From assembly GCF_000745345.1 (NCBI RefSeq), contig NZ_JQNR01000005.1, forward strand, positions 2,542,001-2,606,000: a stretch of DNA of 64,000 nucleotides, read 5' to 3'. Below the pieces are notes generated by a model. The model had not been told where the DNA came from and did not search any database. It saw only the letters and a program-made list of their open reading frames with translations. Origin of the DNA: Actinacidiphila yeochonensis CN732 (lineage in GTDB: Bacteria > Actinomycetota > Actinomycetes > Streptomycetales > Streptomycetaceae). This document shows, in pieces, positions 51,802 to 59,802 of this stretch. Numbering within the stretch: the stretch's first letter is position 1; the number at the start of each line of letters is the position of its first letter. A program made the position numbers and the translations under genes.

Positions 51802-52938
51802 TCACCGGGTGACGGTACCGTCCGGGACGTCCCGGACGGTGACCTTGCCGGCCTGCCGGCCCAGCAGCTGGGCCACGGCCTCGCCGAGGCCCTCCTTGCT
51901 GCCCGTCGGCTGGGGTGCCGAGCCGTCGGTGTACTGCTCGACGGCCTTCCTGAAGTACGAGGGGTGCCACGCCCCGACGGCTCCGCTGACGTCGATGGCC
52001 GCCACCCGCCGTTTGCCGACGGCCGCCTTGATGGCCGGCAGGACCTGGTCCGAGGCGAGCTTCCCCGGCACCTGGAACAGGCTGGCGTGGCCGCCGACCT
52101 TGCCGCCGTCGCGCAGCTGCACGGTGATGACCAGGCAACTGGTCACCGACGGGTAGGTGATCGTCCCGTTCGGGCCGACCTCGCCGACCTCGCCCTCCGC
52201 GATCGAGGCGGTCTCCGCGACCGGAGCGGCGGCCGTGTCCGGAGCGGCGGCCGTGTCCGGGGCCCGCTGGACGGACCGCGCCGCGACGGACGACTCGGTA
52301 CGGAGGTCGGATTCGTCCGCTCCGAGTGCCCGCTGGACGAACGCGCCCGACATCACCCGGCGCGCGTTGGCCTCGGCGTCCTGCTCGAAGCGGTCCGAGG
52401 GGTCGCTGACCCGCAGCCCCGAGCCGTTGTCCGTGCCGGCGACCGGTCCCTGCCGCTGCTGGATGACGTGGGTCAACTCGTGCGCGAGGGTGTGCTTGTC
52501 GCCGCCGCCCTCGCCGACGACCACGTGGCTGCCCGACGTGTAGGCCCGAGCGCCCACTTCCGCCGCCGAGGCCCGCGCTGCCGCGTCCGTGTGGACGCGG
52601 ACGTCGGAGAAGTCCGCGCCGAGCCGGCCCTCCATCTCGGTGCGCGTGCCGAGGTCCAGCGGCTGCCCGGGGGACCGCAGGACGTCGTGGACGGTGGAGC
52701 GCTGCACGGCGGGCCCGGGCTGCTCAGCCTGCTGGTCCTGGTGGCCGCAGCCGGCGTCGTGCTGGTGCTGCTCCTGGGCCCCCGGGTGTCCGGACTGGCG
52801 GAGCATCTGGAGGACGGCCGCGTTTCCGGCGCTGCGCTGGAGGTCGGAGAGAGGCGGCGCGACCCGCACCGGGGGCCTCCCGGCCGGCGCACGCCCGCTC
52901 ACTGCCTCGTCGGACCTTGCGTTCTCGTGGGCGTGCAT
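51802..52938 (-). CDS. DUF4157-domain protein with a possible C-terminal effector domain
   Basis: Protein of 378 aa. After a short Pro-rich start comes DUF4157 (about 78-165): RSTVHDVLRSPGQPLD, GADFSDVRVHTD, the metallopeptidase-like motif LAHELTHVIQQRQGP (HELTH 153-157). Such domains lead effectors of extracellular contractile injection systems or similar toxins. A spacer with a 15-bp DNA repeat (PDTAAA twice) precedes an unrecognised domain (about 258-378) with Cys268 (SVTSCLVITVQ) and His284 (VGGHASLFQV). ATG 52938 has GAGGGAG upstream. No tail genes are in the window. Confidence 0.82.
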   Translation of the reverse strand: MHAHENARSDEAVSGRAPAGRPPVRVAPPLSDLQRSAGNAAVLQMLRQSGHPGAQEQHQHDAGCGHQDQQAEQPGPAVQRSTVHDVLRSPGQPLDLGTRTEMEGRLGADFSDVRVHTDAAARASAAEVGARAYTSGSHVVVGEGGGDKHTLAHELTHVIQQRQGPVAGTDNGSGLRVSDPSDRFEQDAEANARRVMSGAFVQRALGADESDLRTESSVAARSVQRAPDTAAAPDTAAAPVAETASIAEGEVGEVGPNGTITYPSVTSCLVITVQLRDGGKVGGHASLFQVPGKLASDQVLPAIKAAVGKRRVAAIDVSGAVGAWHPSYFRKAVEQYTDGSAPQPTGSKEGLGEAVAQLLGRQAGKVTVRDVPDGTVTR

Positions 52939-53113
52939 GTCTCCCTCTCGCGCGGAAAAGTCGCCTCACCCCTGATAGCAGGCGAACGCCCTCTACCGCC
53001 AGGGGCCTTGGGGCAGCCCACCCCGACCGATCGGGCACGGTGCCCGCAGCGCCGGCAGAGCCACCCCTGGTCTCGCGGGCGGCGGAGGGTACGGCGGCGC
53101 CTACGAGCTGCGG

Positions 53114-53683
53114 GTGACCGACGCCGAGGTCGATGACCTGGGCGGCCTGGATCTGTTGTGTTCGGCCCTGCGTACGGCGGCCCGCTCGCTGGGCTGGTCG
53201 AAGACAGAGGCCTACGGCGTCACCACGATAATGGGCGCGGTCGCGGGCGTCGTGGACCGTCGCGAGGTCTCCGAGGAGTTCGCCGAAGCGGTGGACCGGC
53301 ACAAGATGGCCCGGATGCGGGCGGCTGTCGAGACCGTGGCCCGCAATCGGGCCGACAGCGTCCGGCGTGCCGTGCCCGGGTCGGGCGCGCTCACCACCCA
53401 GGAGTTCCAGGCCGCCCTCGCTGCGGTTCCCCAGAGCCGGTCCTGGCCAGCGGCGAAGGGGGCAGCCGGGCGGTGGTCCCCCGGTCAGTGGTCCCCCTGG
53501 GCAGAGGGGTGCCGGGTGATGCTGCTGCCGATCTCGAAGGCTTCGGCGGACATGCGGGTGTCGTTGATCTCCAGCACCGCGCCGGCCGGGCTGGTGGTGG
53601 GGCGTACGATCCGCAGCAGCGGCACGCCCTTCGCCAGTCCCAGGCGCTCGGCCTCCCGGGGGGACGGCATCCGCGCGCTGTAG
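53114..53683 (+). CDS. Hypothetical protein, 3' end running antisense into GntR
   Basis: From GTG 53114 the frame reads TDAEVDDLGGLDLLCSALRTAARSLGWSKTEAYGVTT with good codon bias for about 125 residues, then passes under the convergent GntR gene to 53683, where it looks like a shadow. The first 120 residues appear to be a real helical domain; the original stop may be lost. No family could be named. It may be the tail of a plasmid or ICE gene. Confidence 0.4.
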   Translation: MTDAEVDDLGGLDLLCSALRTAARSLGWSKTEAYGVTTIMGAVAGVVDRREVSEEFAEAVDRHKMARMRAAVETVARNRADSVRRAVPGSGALTTQEFQAALAAVPQSRSWPAAKGAAGRWSPGQWSPWAEGCRVMLLPISKASADMRVSLISSTAPAGLVVGRTIRSSGTPFASPRRSASRGDGIRAL

Positions 53684-54246
53684 CCTTCCTGCCACTGGAG
53701 GGGGCCGTGGCCCATGGCCTCCAGCAGGTCGTAGATGCCGCCGGGGCCGGTGTCGCGCTCCGCGAGGCGGGTGCCGCGTGAGAGCGGGGCGGGTAGGTAG
53801 CTGGTGGCCAGCTGCTTGGGCTCGCGGGTGTCGGGGTCGCCCATGACGCGGTCGCGGATCAGGACCTCCTCGCCGGGCCGGACCCCGAGGAGCGGGGCGA
53901 CGTCGCGCGGTGCCGGGCCCCAGCCGACGGTCGGCTGCTCCAGCGCCACCCAGGGCTGGGCGGTGGGGTCGAAGTAGTAGCCGCGCTCGTCGCGGAAGAC
54001 CTGGCGGGCGCGGGTCAGGCGATGGCGGGCGGGCACGGGCCGCACGAGGGTCCCGCGCCGGCGGACCGCTTCCACCAAGCCTTCGCTCTCCAGCTCGGCG
54101 ACGGCCTCGCGGGCGGTCTGCTTGGCGATTCCGTACCGCTGGGCGAGTTCTTCCAGCTTCGGAAGCACCGCGCCCTCCGAGTACTCCCCGCTTTCGATGG
54201 CTTCGCGCAGTTCCGCGGCGACCTGCCGGTAGGCAGGGGTGTTCAT
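53485..54246 (-). CDS. GntR-family transcriptional regulator (HutC/UTRA type)
   Basis: Regulator of 253 aa from ATG 54246 (GGAGGAGG upstream). Winged HTH: YRQVAAELREAIESGEYSEGAVLPKLEELAQRYGIAKQTAREAVAELESEGLVEAVRRRGTLVR, followed by a UTRA ligand domain. It faces an acyltransferase/acyl-CoA dehydrogenase operon across matched inverted repeats, and probably represses both directions. Similar GntR proteins are common in actinomycete integrative elements. Confidence 0.92.
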   Translation of the reverse strand: MNTPAYRQVAAELREAIESGEYSEGAVLPKLEELAQRYGIAKQTAREAVAELESEGLVEAVRRRGTLVRPVPARHRLTRARQVFRDERGYYFDPTAQPWVALEQPTVGWGPAPRDVAPLLGVRPGEEVLIRDRVMGDPDTREPKQLATSYLPAPLSRGTRLAERDTGPGGIYDLLEAMGHGPLQWQEGYSARMPSPREAERLGLAKGVPLLRIVRPTTSPAGAVLEINDTRMSAEAFEIGSSITRHPSAQGDH

Positions 54247-54289
54247 AGGTCCTCCTCCACTCGCAGATGTCACAGCAGAACCATATAGA

Positions 54290-54348
54290 ACTAGGACTAG
54301 GACTATTGACGGCAAGTCAGGTGGGGTTGAGCATTAGTCCTAGTCCTA
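54290..54348. promoter_or_regulatory. Large inverted GntR operators in the divergent region
   Basis: ACTAGGACTAGGACTA (54290-54305) and its inverse TAGTCCTAGTCCTA (54335-54348) lie 29 bp apart. Each is itself a tandem of GGACTA units. TTGACG (54306-54311) for the plus-strand operon and TCTATAT near 54283-54289 for the GntR gene lie beside the repeats. Bound regulator could loop or block both promoters. Confidence 0.8.
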
Positions 54349-54481
54349 CCGTGTTCGTGCGGCAGGCGCACCCCTTCCTTGTTTTCCCAGCCGGCGTGTC
54401 CGGCCTCTCCGCGCTGCCCGCGCACACCCCCGGCGGGAGGAGTGCCGAACCGAAGTACCGGCCCATTGGACGGAGACACTG

Positions 54482-55276
54482 ATGGAACGTCACAGCAAGG
54501 CGAGGATGACCGAAACCGGGATGAGCGAGCTCGTCTCGGTCGGGCTGCTGGAGATCGGCCAGGGCTGCCGTATCAGCCCCACTGCCGTCTTCGAGCCCCA
54601 GGACGAGCAGGGCACGATCCGGACCATCCGCATCGGCGACCACGTGGTGATCGGCTCCGGCGCGGTCATCTGCGGCGGCGTCGAGATCGGCGAAGGCTCC
54701 CGCATCGAGGAGCACACCGTCCTCGGCAAGCCCGAGCTCGGCTACGCGGTCGGCCGCACCTACCCCGGGGCCGGAGCGCCCACCCGCCTGGGCGAGGGCG
54801 TCACCGTGCGGGCCGGCGCCACCGTCTACGCCGGGGTGGTCATCGGCGCGCGCACCGCCCTCGGCCACCACAGCCTGGTCCGCTCCTTCACCCGGCTCGG
54901 TACCGACACCGTGCTCGGCCACTTCCTCGTGATCGAGCGCGAGTGCACCTTCGGCGACCGGGTGCGCTGCTCGCCGCTGTCCCACATCACCAGCGCCACC
55001 GTGCTGGGCGACGACGTGTTCCTCGGCGCCGGCATCCGCACCGTCAACGACAAGCACCTCATCTGGCGCGACCCCAACCGCGACCCCGACCTCATCCCGC
55101 CCCGCTTTGAGACCGGCGCCAAGGTCGGCTCCGGCTCCACCGTCCTGTCCGGCGTGGTGATCGGCGAGCGCGCCCTGGTCGGCGCCGGGTCCGTGGTCAC
55201 CCGCGACATCCCGGCCGGCGCAACCGCCTACGGCAGCCCGGCCCGCGTCCGCTCCGGCCGCGTCGACACCAACTGA
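54482..55276 (+). CDS. Hexapeptide-repeat acyltransferase (LbH family)
   Basis: Left-handed beta-helix transferase of 264 aa. Repeats such as IGDHVVIGSGAVICGGVEIG, VTVRAGATVYAGVVIG, and TVLGDDVFLGAGI cover most of the length, with a closing VLSGVVIGERALVGAGSVVTRDIPAGATAYGSPARV typical of sugar O/N-acyltransferases. ATG 54482 has GGAGA upstream. First gene of a two-gene operon with an acyl-CoA dehydrogenase-like protein. Confidence 0.9.
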   Translation: MERHSKARMTETGMSELVSVGLLEIGQGCRISPTAVFEPQDEQGTIRTIRIGDHVVIGSGAVICGGVEIGEGSRIEEHTVLGKPELGYAVGRTYPGAGAPTRLGEGVTVRAGATVYAGVVIGARTALGHHSLVRSFTRLGTDTVLGHFLVIERECTFGDRVRCSPLSHITSATVLGDDVFLGAGIRTVNDKHLIWRDPNRDPDLIPPRFETGAKVGSGSTVLSGVVIGERALVGAGSVVTRDIPAGATAYGSPARVRSGRVDTN

Positions 55277-55290
55277 ACAGGGAGAACACC

Positions 55291-56508
55291 ATGGACGACA
55301 ACGCAGCGCGCGCGCTTCGCTGGCTCGACCCCGTGCTCACCGCCCTGCCCGACCTCACCGACCGGCACAGCGGCCGACTGCTGCGGTTGGAGAACGACCT
55401 GACCGAGGTCCTGACCGCAGCCGACCACCACACCACCGCCTCGATGCGGCTGCTGGCCGTACGCCGCCGCATGGCCGAGCGAGGCCGCACCACCAGCACC
55501 ACCGCCGAGCACACCCCCGCGACGGCCGTCGCCGAGGTGCTGGCCGGGTTCGTCTGCGGCTTCCACGACCTGGACCTGCGCGACGCGGTCGGCGCCGGCC
55601 ACGGCCGGATGATCCTGCGCCACGGCACCGACCTGGTCCGTCGCCGCTGGGCCTCGCGCCTGGGCGCCGGGGACCTGGTGGGCATCGCCGCCACCGAGCG
55701 CCACGGCGGCAGCCGTTTGCAGGGGATAACCACCCGCGCCACCCCCATGCCCGGCGGAGGCTGGGCGCTCGACGGTGAGAAGTGCTGGGTCTCCCGCCTG
55801 CGGGAGGCTTCGGCGTTCGTCGTGTTCTTCAAGGACCCCGCCGACCGGATGAGCGCCGCTGTCATCGACGCTGACGCCCCAGGCATCCAGCGACGCCCCG
55901 CGCTCCCGGCGGGACTCGCCGGGTGGGCGTGGGGCAGCCTGTCGCTGACCGGGGTTCGGATCGGCGAGGCCGACCTGCTCGGCGCCCTCGGCGACGGCCT
56001 GGCCGTCTTCCGCGAGCACTTCGCCGCCTTCCGCCCCCTGGCCGCCGCAACCGCGCTGGGCACCGCCGCGGGCATCCACGCCCAGGTGACCGCCACCCTC
56101 ACCGCTCGCGTGACCTCCGGCATCCTGCCCCGCCTGCGCGACACCGCCCTGGTCACCCTCGGCCGCACCCACGCCGAACTGAACGCGGCCCTGCTCGCGG
56201 CCACCGCCAGCGCCCGCCTGACCGCAGCCGGCCACCCGCAGGCCGACACCTGGTCCCGCTCGGTCAAGGCCACGGCGGTCGATGCCGCCAACAAGGCCGT
56301 GGGCGAGCTGTCCCTGCTCGTCGGAGCGTCCGGGTTCCAGACCACCTCGGCCCTGGCCAAGGCCCGCGCCGACCTCGGCGGTCTGCTCTACGCCGACGGC
56401 ATCCACGACTCGCTGCTGCGCTCGGTGGGCCGCACCCTCACCACCGCCGCCAGTATCCCCGCCCAGCGCTCCGACCCGGTGGCAGGGGAGCGGGTGCACG
56501 TCGCCTGA
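55291..56508 (+). CDS. Acyl-CoA dehydrogenase-like flavoprotein
   Basis: Protein of 405 aa. The middle domain has VGIAATERHGGSRLQGITTRATP and WALDGEKCWVSRLREASAFVVFFK, matching the flavin-contacting motifs of acyl-CoA dehydrogenases; the C-terminal four-helix part includes VGASGFQTTSALAKARADLGGLLYADGIHDSLLRSVGR. Starts 14 bp after the acyltransferase stop with GGGAG. Together they may oxidise and transfer an acyl group in a specialised pathway. Substrate unknown. Confidence 0.87.
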   Translation: MDDNAARALRWLDPVLTALPDLTDRHSGRLLRLENDLTEVLTAADHHTTASMRLLAVRRRMAERGRTTSTTAEHTPATAVAEVLAGFVCGFHDLDLRDAVGAGHGRMILRHGTDLVRRRWASRLGAGDLVGIAATERHGGSRLQGITTRATPMPGGGWALDGEKCWVSRLREASAFVVFFKDPADRMSAAVIDADAPGIQRRPALPAGLAGWAWGSLSLTGVRIGEADLLGALGDGLAVFREHFAAFRPLAAATALGTAAGIHAQVTATLTARVTSGILPRLRDTALVTLGRTHAELNAALLAATASARLTAAGHPQADTWSRSVKATAVDAANKAVGELSLLVGASGFQTTSALAKARADLGGLLYADGIHDSLLRSVGRTLTTAASIPAQRSDPVAGERVHVA

Positions 56509-56519
56509 CGCCTGGGCCG

Positions 56520-56568
56520 AACGCCGGTGGGCCGGACCTCCACAACGGAGGCCCGACCCACCGGCGTT
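56520..56568. terminator. Bidirectional terminator hairpin
   Basis: Arms of 22 bp (56520-56541 and 56547-56568) around the loop ACAAC, with two mismatches that become G-U pairs in minus-strand RNA. Between the convergent acyl-CoA dehydrogenase and Nudix genes. Confidence 0.8.
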
Positions 56569-56580
56569 GTGCACGGGGGG

Positions 56581-57093
56581 TCAGTCCAGCGCGGGCACGC
56601 CGTTCTCCAGGTAGACCGTGGTCCCCTCCTCCCGGGCCCGGGCGCACGCCTCCACCCGGCGGGCCAGCAGCGGGATCAGCCGCTCGCGGACCCGCTCGAC
56701 CGGTACGAACTCCAGGCCGCGCAGTTCCTCGGCCTGCAGCCGGATGCCGGCCACCTGCTCGGCGGACAGGGCCCCGCCGTCGAAGACGGCGTTGATGCCC
56801 TCGCTGCGGCCCGGACGCGGGCCGACCCAGTCCATCCCCAGCAGCCGCCCCAGCGTCAGCGACAGCCCGAGCTCTTCCTTGACCTCCCGGGTGGCGCCGG
56901 CCTTCGGGGACTCGTCCCACTCCACCCCGCCCCCGGGGATCTCCCAAGGCTCCTTGTAGACCGGATCGACCAGCAGCACCCGGCCCCCGGCGTCGAAGAA
57001 CAGCACCCCGGCGGCCAACCGCTTGCGCGGCAAGGCCCGGTCGTACTCCGACAGCTGGGCCAGCGCGCCGGAGTCGTTCGCAACAGCAGTCAT
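56581..57093 (-). CDS. Nudix hydrolase
   Basis: Protein of 170 aa with a full Nudix box: GGVEWDESPKAGATREVKEELGL (G-x5-E-x7-REUxEExGU). Hydrolyses a nucleoside diphosphate linked compound. ATG 57093 is chosen; the frame is open to 57126. Nudix genes near GntR and DUF397-type modules are typical of actinomycete mobile DNA. Target unknown. Confidence 0.9.
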   Translation of the reverse strand: MTAVANDSGALAQLSEYDRALPRKRLAAGVLFFDAGGRVLLVDPVYKEPWEIPGGGVEWDESPKAGATREVKEELGLSLTLGRLLGMDWVGPRPGRSEGINAVFDGGALSAEQVAGIRLQAEELRGLEFVPVERVRERLIPLLARRVEACARAREEGTTVYLENGVPALD

Positions 57094-57193
57094 ACCCACG
57101 GAGCCTAGAGCGACCCGGCGCCGCATGAGGATGAATCACGTCACTGTGCCCAAACAGGGACGAAGTCCCGAACTGCCGGCCCCGGCCACCGCA

Positions 57194-57520
57194 TCACGGA
57201 CGGCCGGGGCCGGGCCGTCGCACTGCGGCACTCGCCTGCGGTTGCTGGGTCCGCTGCCTGGGCACCGCCGCCGCAGGCCCCAGGTCAAGGCGGGAGTTCA
57301 TGTCGAGCTCGAACCAGCCGTACGGGTTCACGTGGGTCCAGAACAGCGGCGACAGGCCCCGGCGGTCGGCGTCAGTGAGCGTGTCCGCCCACTTCGGATC
57401 GGCCAGGACCTGCTGCATCAGCGGGGTGTTGACGTGGACCAAGGCGGCCTGGAGCAGACGCAGGGCCAGCATGGAGACCTCCAGGCGCAGGCCGTCCCGG
57501 TGCCCCACCAGCCCTCGCGG
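57194..57520 (-). pseudogene. C-terminal remnant of a Tn3-family transposase
   Basis: The minus frame reads RDGLRLEVSMLALRLLQAALVHVNTPLMQQVLADPKWADTLTDADRRGLSPLFWTHVNPYGWFELDMNSRLDLG, matching the last quarter of Tn3-type transposases (LLQxALVHVNT, LTDADRRxLxPLFWxHVNPYGxFELDM). The rest of the gene is gone: the homology stops at about 57520, next to duplicated DNA. I found no terminal inverted repeat. A dead fragment. Confidence 0.85.
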
Positions 57521-57531
57521 GCGGCTCGATG

Positions 57532-57592
57532 CCCGCGCCCGGGTCAGCCGGCCGGGGCGGGGTGCAGGATGCGGTGGTTCAGCTCTCGCGGG
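57532..57592. repeat. Direct repeat, copy A (3' end of a DUF397 gene)
   Basis: A 61-bp segment ending in the DUF397 coding end is repeated at 57994-58054 with only a few differences. Shows that one DUF397 gene and its downstream flank were duplicated. Confidence 0.9.
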
Positions 57593-57872
57593 TGAACTCG
57601 GTGAAGGCGGCCCAGGCTTCGGGGGTGAAGGTGAGGTGGGGGCCGGCCTTGTCCTTCGAGTCCCGGACGAGGACGGCGTCGGGCTCAGCTGCGATCTCGA
57701 TGCAGTCGTCACCGGAGCTGCCGCTGTAGGTGCTCTTGGTCCAGGCCACTTCGACGCAGTCGCCCGAGCTGCCGCTGCTGTAGCTGCTCTTGAACCAGGC
57801 GACTTCAACGCAGCTGTCACCCTGGGAGCCGCTGTGGCTGCTCTTGAACCAGGTCAGGTCGGGGGTGGACAT
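57579..57872 (-). CDS. DUF397 protein with triplicated N-terminal unit
   Basis: Protein of 97 aa. The family unit W-x-K-S-x-x-S-...-G-D-x-C-V-E-V-A occurs three times in a row (WFKSSHSGSQGDSCVEVA, WFKSSYSSGSSGDCVEVA, WTKSTYSGSSGDDCIEIA) before a single C-terminal VLVRDSKDK...HLTFTPEAW. Normal DUF397 proteins have one. It belongs to XRE/DUF397 modules of the WhiJ type. Transcribed after the neighbouring DUF397 and XRE genes. Confidence 0.88.
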   Translation of the reverse strand: MSTPDLTWFKSSHSGSQGDSCVEVAWFKSSYSSGSSGDCVEVAWTKSTYSGSSGDDCIEIAAEPDAVLVRDSKDKAGPHLTFTPEAWAAFTEFTRES

Positions 57873-57993
57873 GGGGCCTCCTCGCCTTGGTGCACGACGG
57901 GTTCCGTGGGTCCATCGTCGTGCGGCGAGGGGTGGTTGGGGTACGGCGGATTTGGACGAGCTGTGGTTCGGGGGCGGTTGGGCATGACTGAGC

Positions 57994-58054
57994 CCCGCGC
58001 CCGGGTCGGTCGGCCGGGGCGGGGTGCAGGATGCGGTGGTTCAGCTCTCGCGGG
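57994..58054. repeat. Direct repeat, copy B
   Basis: Second copy of the 61-bp duplicated segment, covering the 3' end of the 61-aa DUF397 gene and its flank. Confidence 0.9.
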
Positions 58055-58226
58055 CGAACGCCACGAAGCGGGACCAGGCTTCGGTGGAGAACGTCAGGTG
58101 CGGGCCTTGCTTGTCCTTCGAGTCCCGCACGAGGACGGCGCCGGGCTCGGTGGCGACCTCGACGCAGTCGCCCTGGGTGCCGCTGCTGTAGCTGCTCTTG
58201 AACCAGGCCAGGTCGGATGTGCTCAT
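58041..58226 (-). CDS. DUF397 protein, single unit
   Basis: Protein of 61 aa: LAWFKSSYSSGTQGDCVEVA followed by AVLVRDSKDKQGPHLTFSTEAW. ATG 58226 overlaps the XRE gene stop (ATGA), so it is translationally coupled. DUF397 proteins act with their XRE partners in Streptomyces development, probably as small antagonists. Confidence 0.92.
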   Translation of the reverse strand: MSTSDLAWFKSSYSSGTQGDCVEVATEPGAVLVRDSKDKQGPHLTFSTEAWSRFVAFARES

Positions 58227-59062
58227 TGCGCTCCTCGCATTCGCTCCAGCAGGTCCCGGGTGTCCTCGGGGGTGAGGGCCTGCGAGCGTAGTTTCGCATA
58301 CCGCTGCTGGAGCACGCTGACGATCTTGGGGTCGGTGATGAACTGTCCGCTCTCCTGGCCCTCGCAGTAGGCGTACCAGATGTTGTCAGGTGTCTCCAGG
58401 AGCTGCACCGGGCCGTCGAGTCCTGCGTGCACTCCGCGAGAGAGTGGGACGATCTGCACGCTGACATTGCGCTGATGGCTGATGGCGATAAGCGCCTCAA
58501 TCTGCTCGCTGTTGACATCGGGCCCTCCGGTGCCGCGCAGGAGCAGGTGTTCGTCGAAGATGAAGCTGAACTCGGTGTTCGGTCGCTCTGAGAGCAGTTG
58601 GTGCCGTTCGAGCCGAGCCGCCAACTTCAAGGCGATCTCCTCGTCGCTCAAGGGAGGGATGCTGCTCTCGAACAGAGCGCGGGCGTGAGCTTCGGTCTGG
58701 AGCAGCCCCGGGATCATTCGGCACTCGTACGTGTACAGGTTGATGGCCGATTCCTCCATGGCTGCCCATCGGCGGAACCACTTCGCCAGCCCCGGCTGGC
58801 GGGTGACGTGCGTGTACGCGTTGACGAGGGCGCGGGTGCCGCCGAGTGCGGCGGTCGCGCGTTCGACGAAGACGGGGTCGGCCATGCGGCGGCCCCGTTC
58901 GATGGAGACGATCATGTGCTCGGAGTACCGGACGAGTTCGCCGAACTCCGCCCGGGTGTAGCCGGCCTCCTCCCGGAGGGTCTGGACAACCGAGCCGAAA
59001 GTCTTCAAGCTGTCCGAGGACTCGGGCTCACTGTTGCCCCCCGACGCCGACCTGTCGGCCAT
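58223..59062 (-). CDS. XRE-family regulator with DUF5753 domain
   Basis: Regulator of 279 aa from ATG 59062 (GGAGGTGG upstream). Helix-turn-helix FGSVVQTLREEAGYTRAEFGELVRYSEHMIVSIERGRRMADP, followed by DUF5753: WFRRWAAMEESAINLYTYECRMIPGLLQTEAHARALF through VSVQIVPLSRGVHAGLDGPVQLLETPDNIWYAYCEG. First gene of an XRE-DUF397 operon of the WhiJ type, divergent from an ATP-binding protein. Confidence 0.93.
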   Translation of the reverse strand: MADRSASGGNSEPESSDSLKTFGSVVQTLREEAGYTRAEFGELVRYSEHMIVSIERGRRMADPVFVERATAALGGTRALVNAYTHVTRQPGLAKWFRRWAAMEESAINLYTYECRMIPGLLQTEAHARALFESSIPPLSDEEIALKLAARLERHQLLSERPNTEFSFIFDEHLLLRGTGGPDVNSEQIEALIAISHQRNVSVQIVPLSRGVHAGLDGPVQLLETPDNIWYAYCEGQESGQFITDPKIVSVLQQRYAKLRSQALTPEDTRDLLERMRGAQ

Positions 59063-59155
59063 ATCGGCCACCTCCGTCCGGGACCTGTCCGCCCCTGCGA
59101 TCACCGTTGATCGCAACATGCTCACACCGAGTCACCTGTACTGTCTACGTTTTGT

Positions 59156-59182
59156 GTTTGTACGCTGACTGGGCGTACAAAC
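59156..59182. promoter_or_regulatory. Palindromic operator between XRE and ATP-binding genes
   Basis: GTTTGTACGC-TGACTGG-GCGTACAAAC, perfect 10-bp arms with a 7-bp centre, between the divergent genes, 45 bp before the ATP-binding protein start. A probable site for the XRE regulator. Confidence 0.7.
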
Positions 59183-59226
59183 GGCGTGCCTGGTGGGAGG
59201 GCTTGCGGGGGCCTCACATTGGTCGC

Positions 59227-59802
59227 ATGGCACCCCTTATCAAGCCCCAACTCCCGTTCACCGTACGTGCGTTTATGCGGTGGTTCCCGTCGACCCGGCT
59301 CGGCGCCCGCAGTGCGCGCGGGGTCGTGCTGAAGCAGCTGGCCGAGTGGGGTTTCCCCGGCGGTACGAACCTGTCGGAGGCGGCCGGAATCGTCGTCGCC
59401 GAGCTGGCCGCGAACGCCGCGACCCACGGGCGGGTGGCCGGGCGCCACTTCGAGGTGCGGCTGACCCTCTCGGCCTCGATGCTGGTGATCGAGGTGGCGG
59501 ACACGATGGGCGAGGCGCGCCCGCCGGAGCCGGGGAGCGTGCCGGAGCCGGACCTGGACGCCGAGTCGGGTCGGGGGATGCTGCTGGTGGAGGCGGTCGC
59601 CGACCGGTGGGCGGTGCTGGACCGCTGCCCGGGCAAGACGGTCCGGGTCGAGCTGGGTCTCCGCGGCTCGGACGATGACGGACGGGCGGCCGACGATCAG
59701 CCCAGCGACGCCGCTGCCGCGCGCAGCTCTTCCAGCGCCGCCAGCGCGTGTGGCGCGAGCCCTTCGGTGTCGTCGCGGTCGCTTTCCGACCACCGGGCGT
59801 AG
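59227..59802 (+). CDS. Serine-kinase-like ATP-binding protein (HATPase_c)
   Basis: Protein of 191 aa from ATG 59227. A GHKL fold like anti-sigma kinases: N-box-like IVVAELAANAATHGRVAG, VIEVADTMGEARPPEPG, and the G-box-like SGRGMLLVEAVADRWAV. It is the usual third member of WhiJ-type modules. Its last ~35 codons overlap the convergent TetR gene, so the true end of the fold is earlier. Confidence 0.85.
   Translation: MAPLIKPQLPFTVRAFMRWFPSTRLGARSARGVVLKQLAEWGFPGGTNLSEAAGIVVAELAANAATHGRVAGRHFEVRLTLSASMLVIEVADTMGEARPPEPGSVPEPDLDAESGRGMLLVEAVADRWAVLDRCPGKTVRVELGLRGSDDDGRAADDQPSDAAAARSSSSAASACGASPSVSSRSLSDHRA

Noticed and set aside
53158..53781. Second plus-strand frame over the GntR end
   Set aside because: It is a shadow of the GntR gene and of the 53114 frame; no RBS or family motif.
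58846..59226. N-terminal extension of the ATP-binding protein
   Set aside because: It would run antisense through the XRE gene and across the palindromic operator; ATG 59227 starts the domain.
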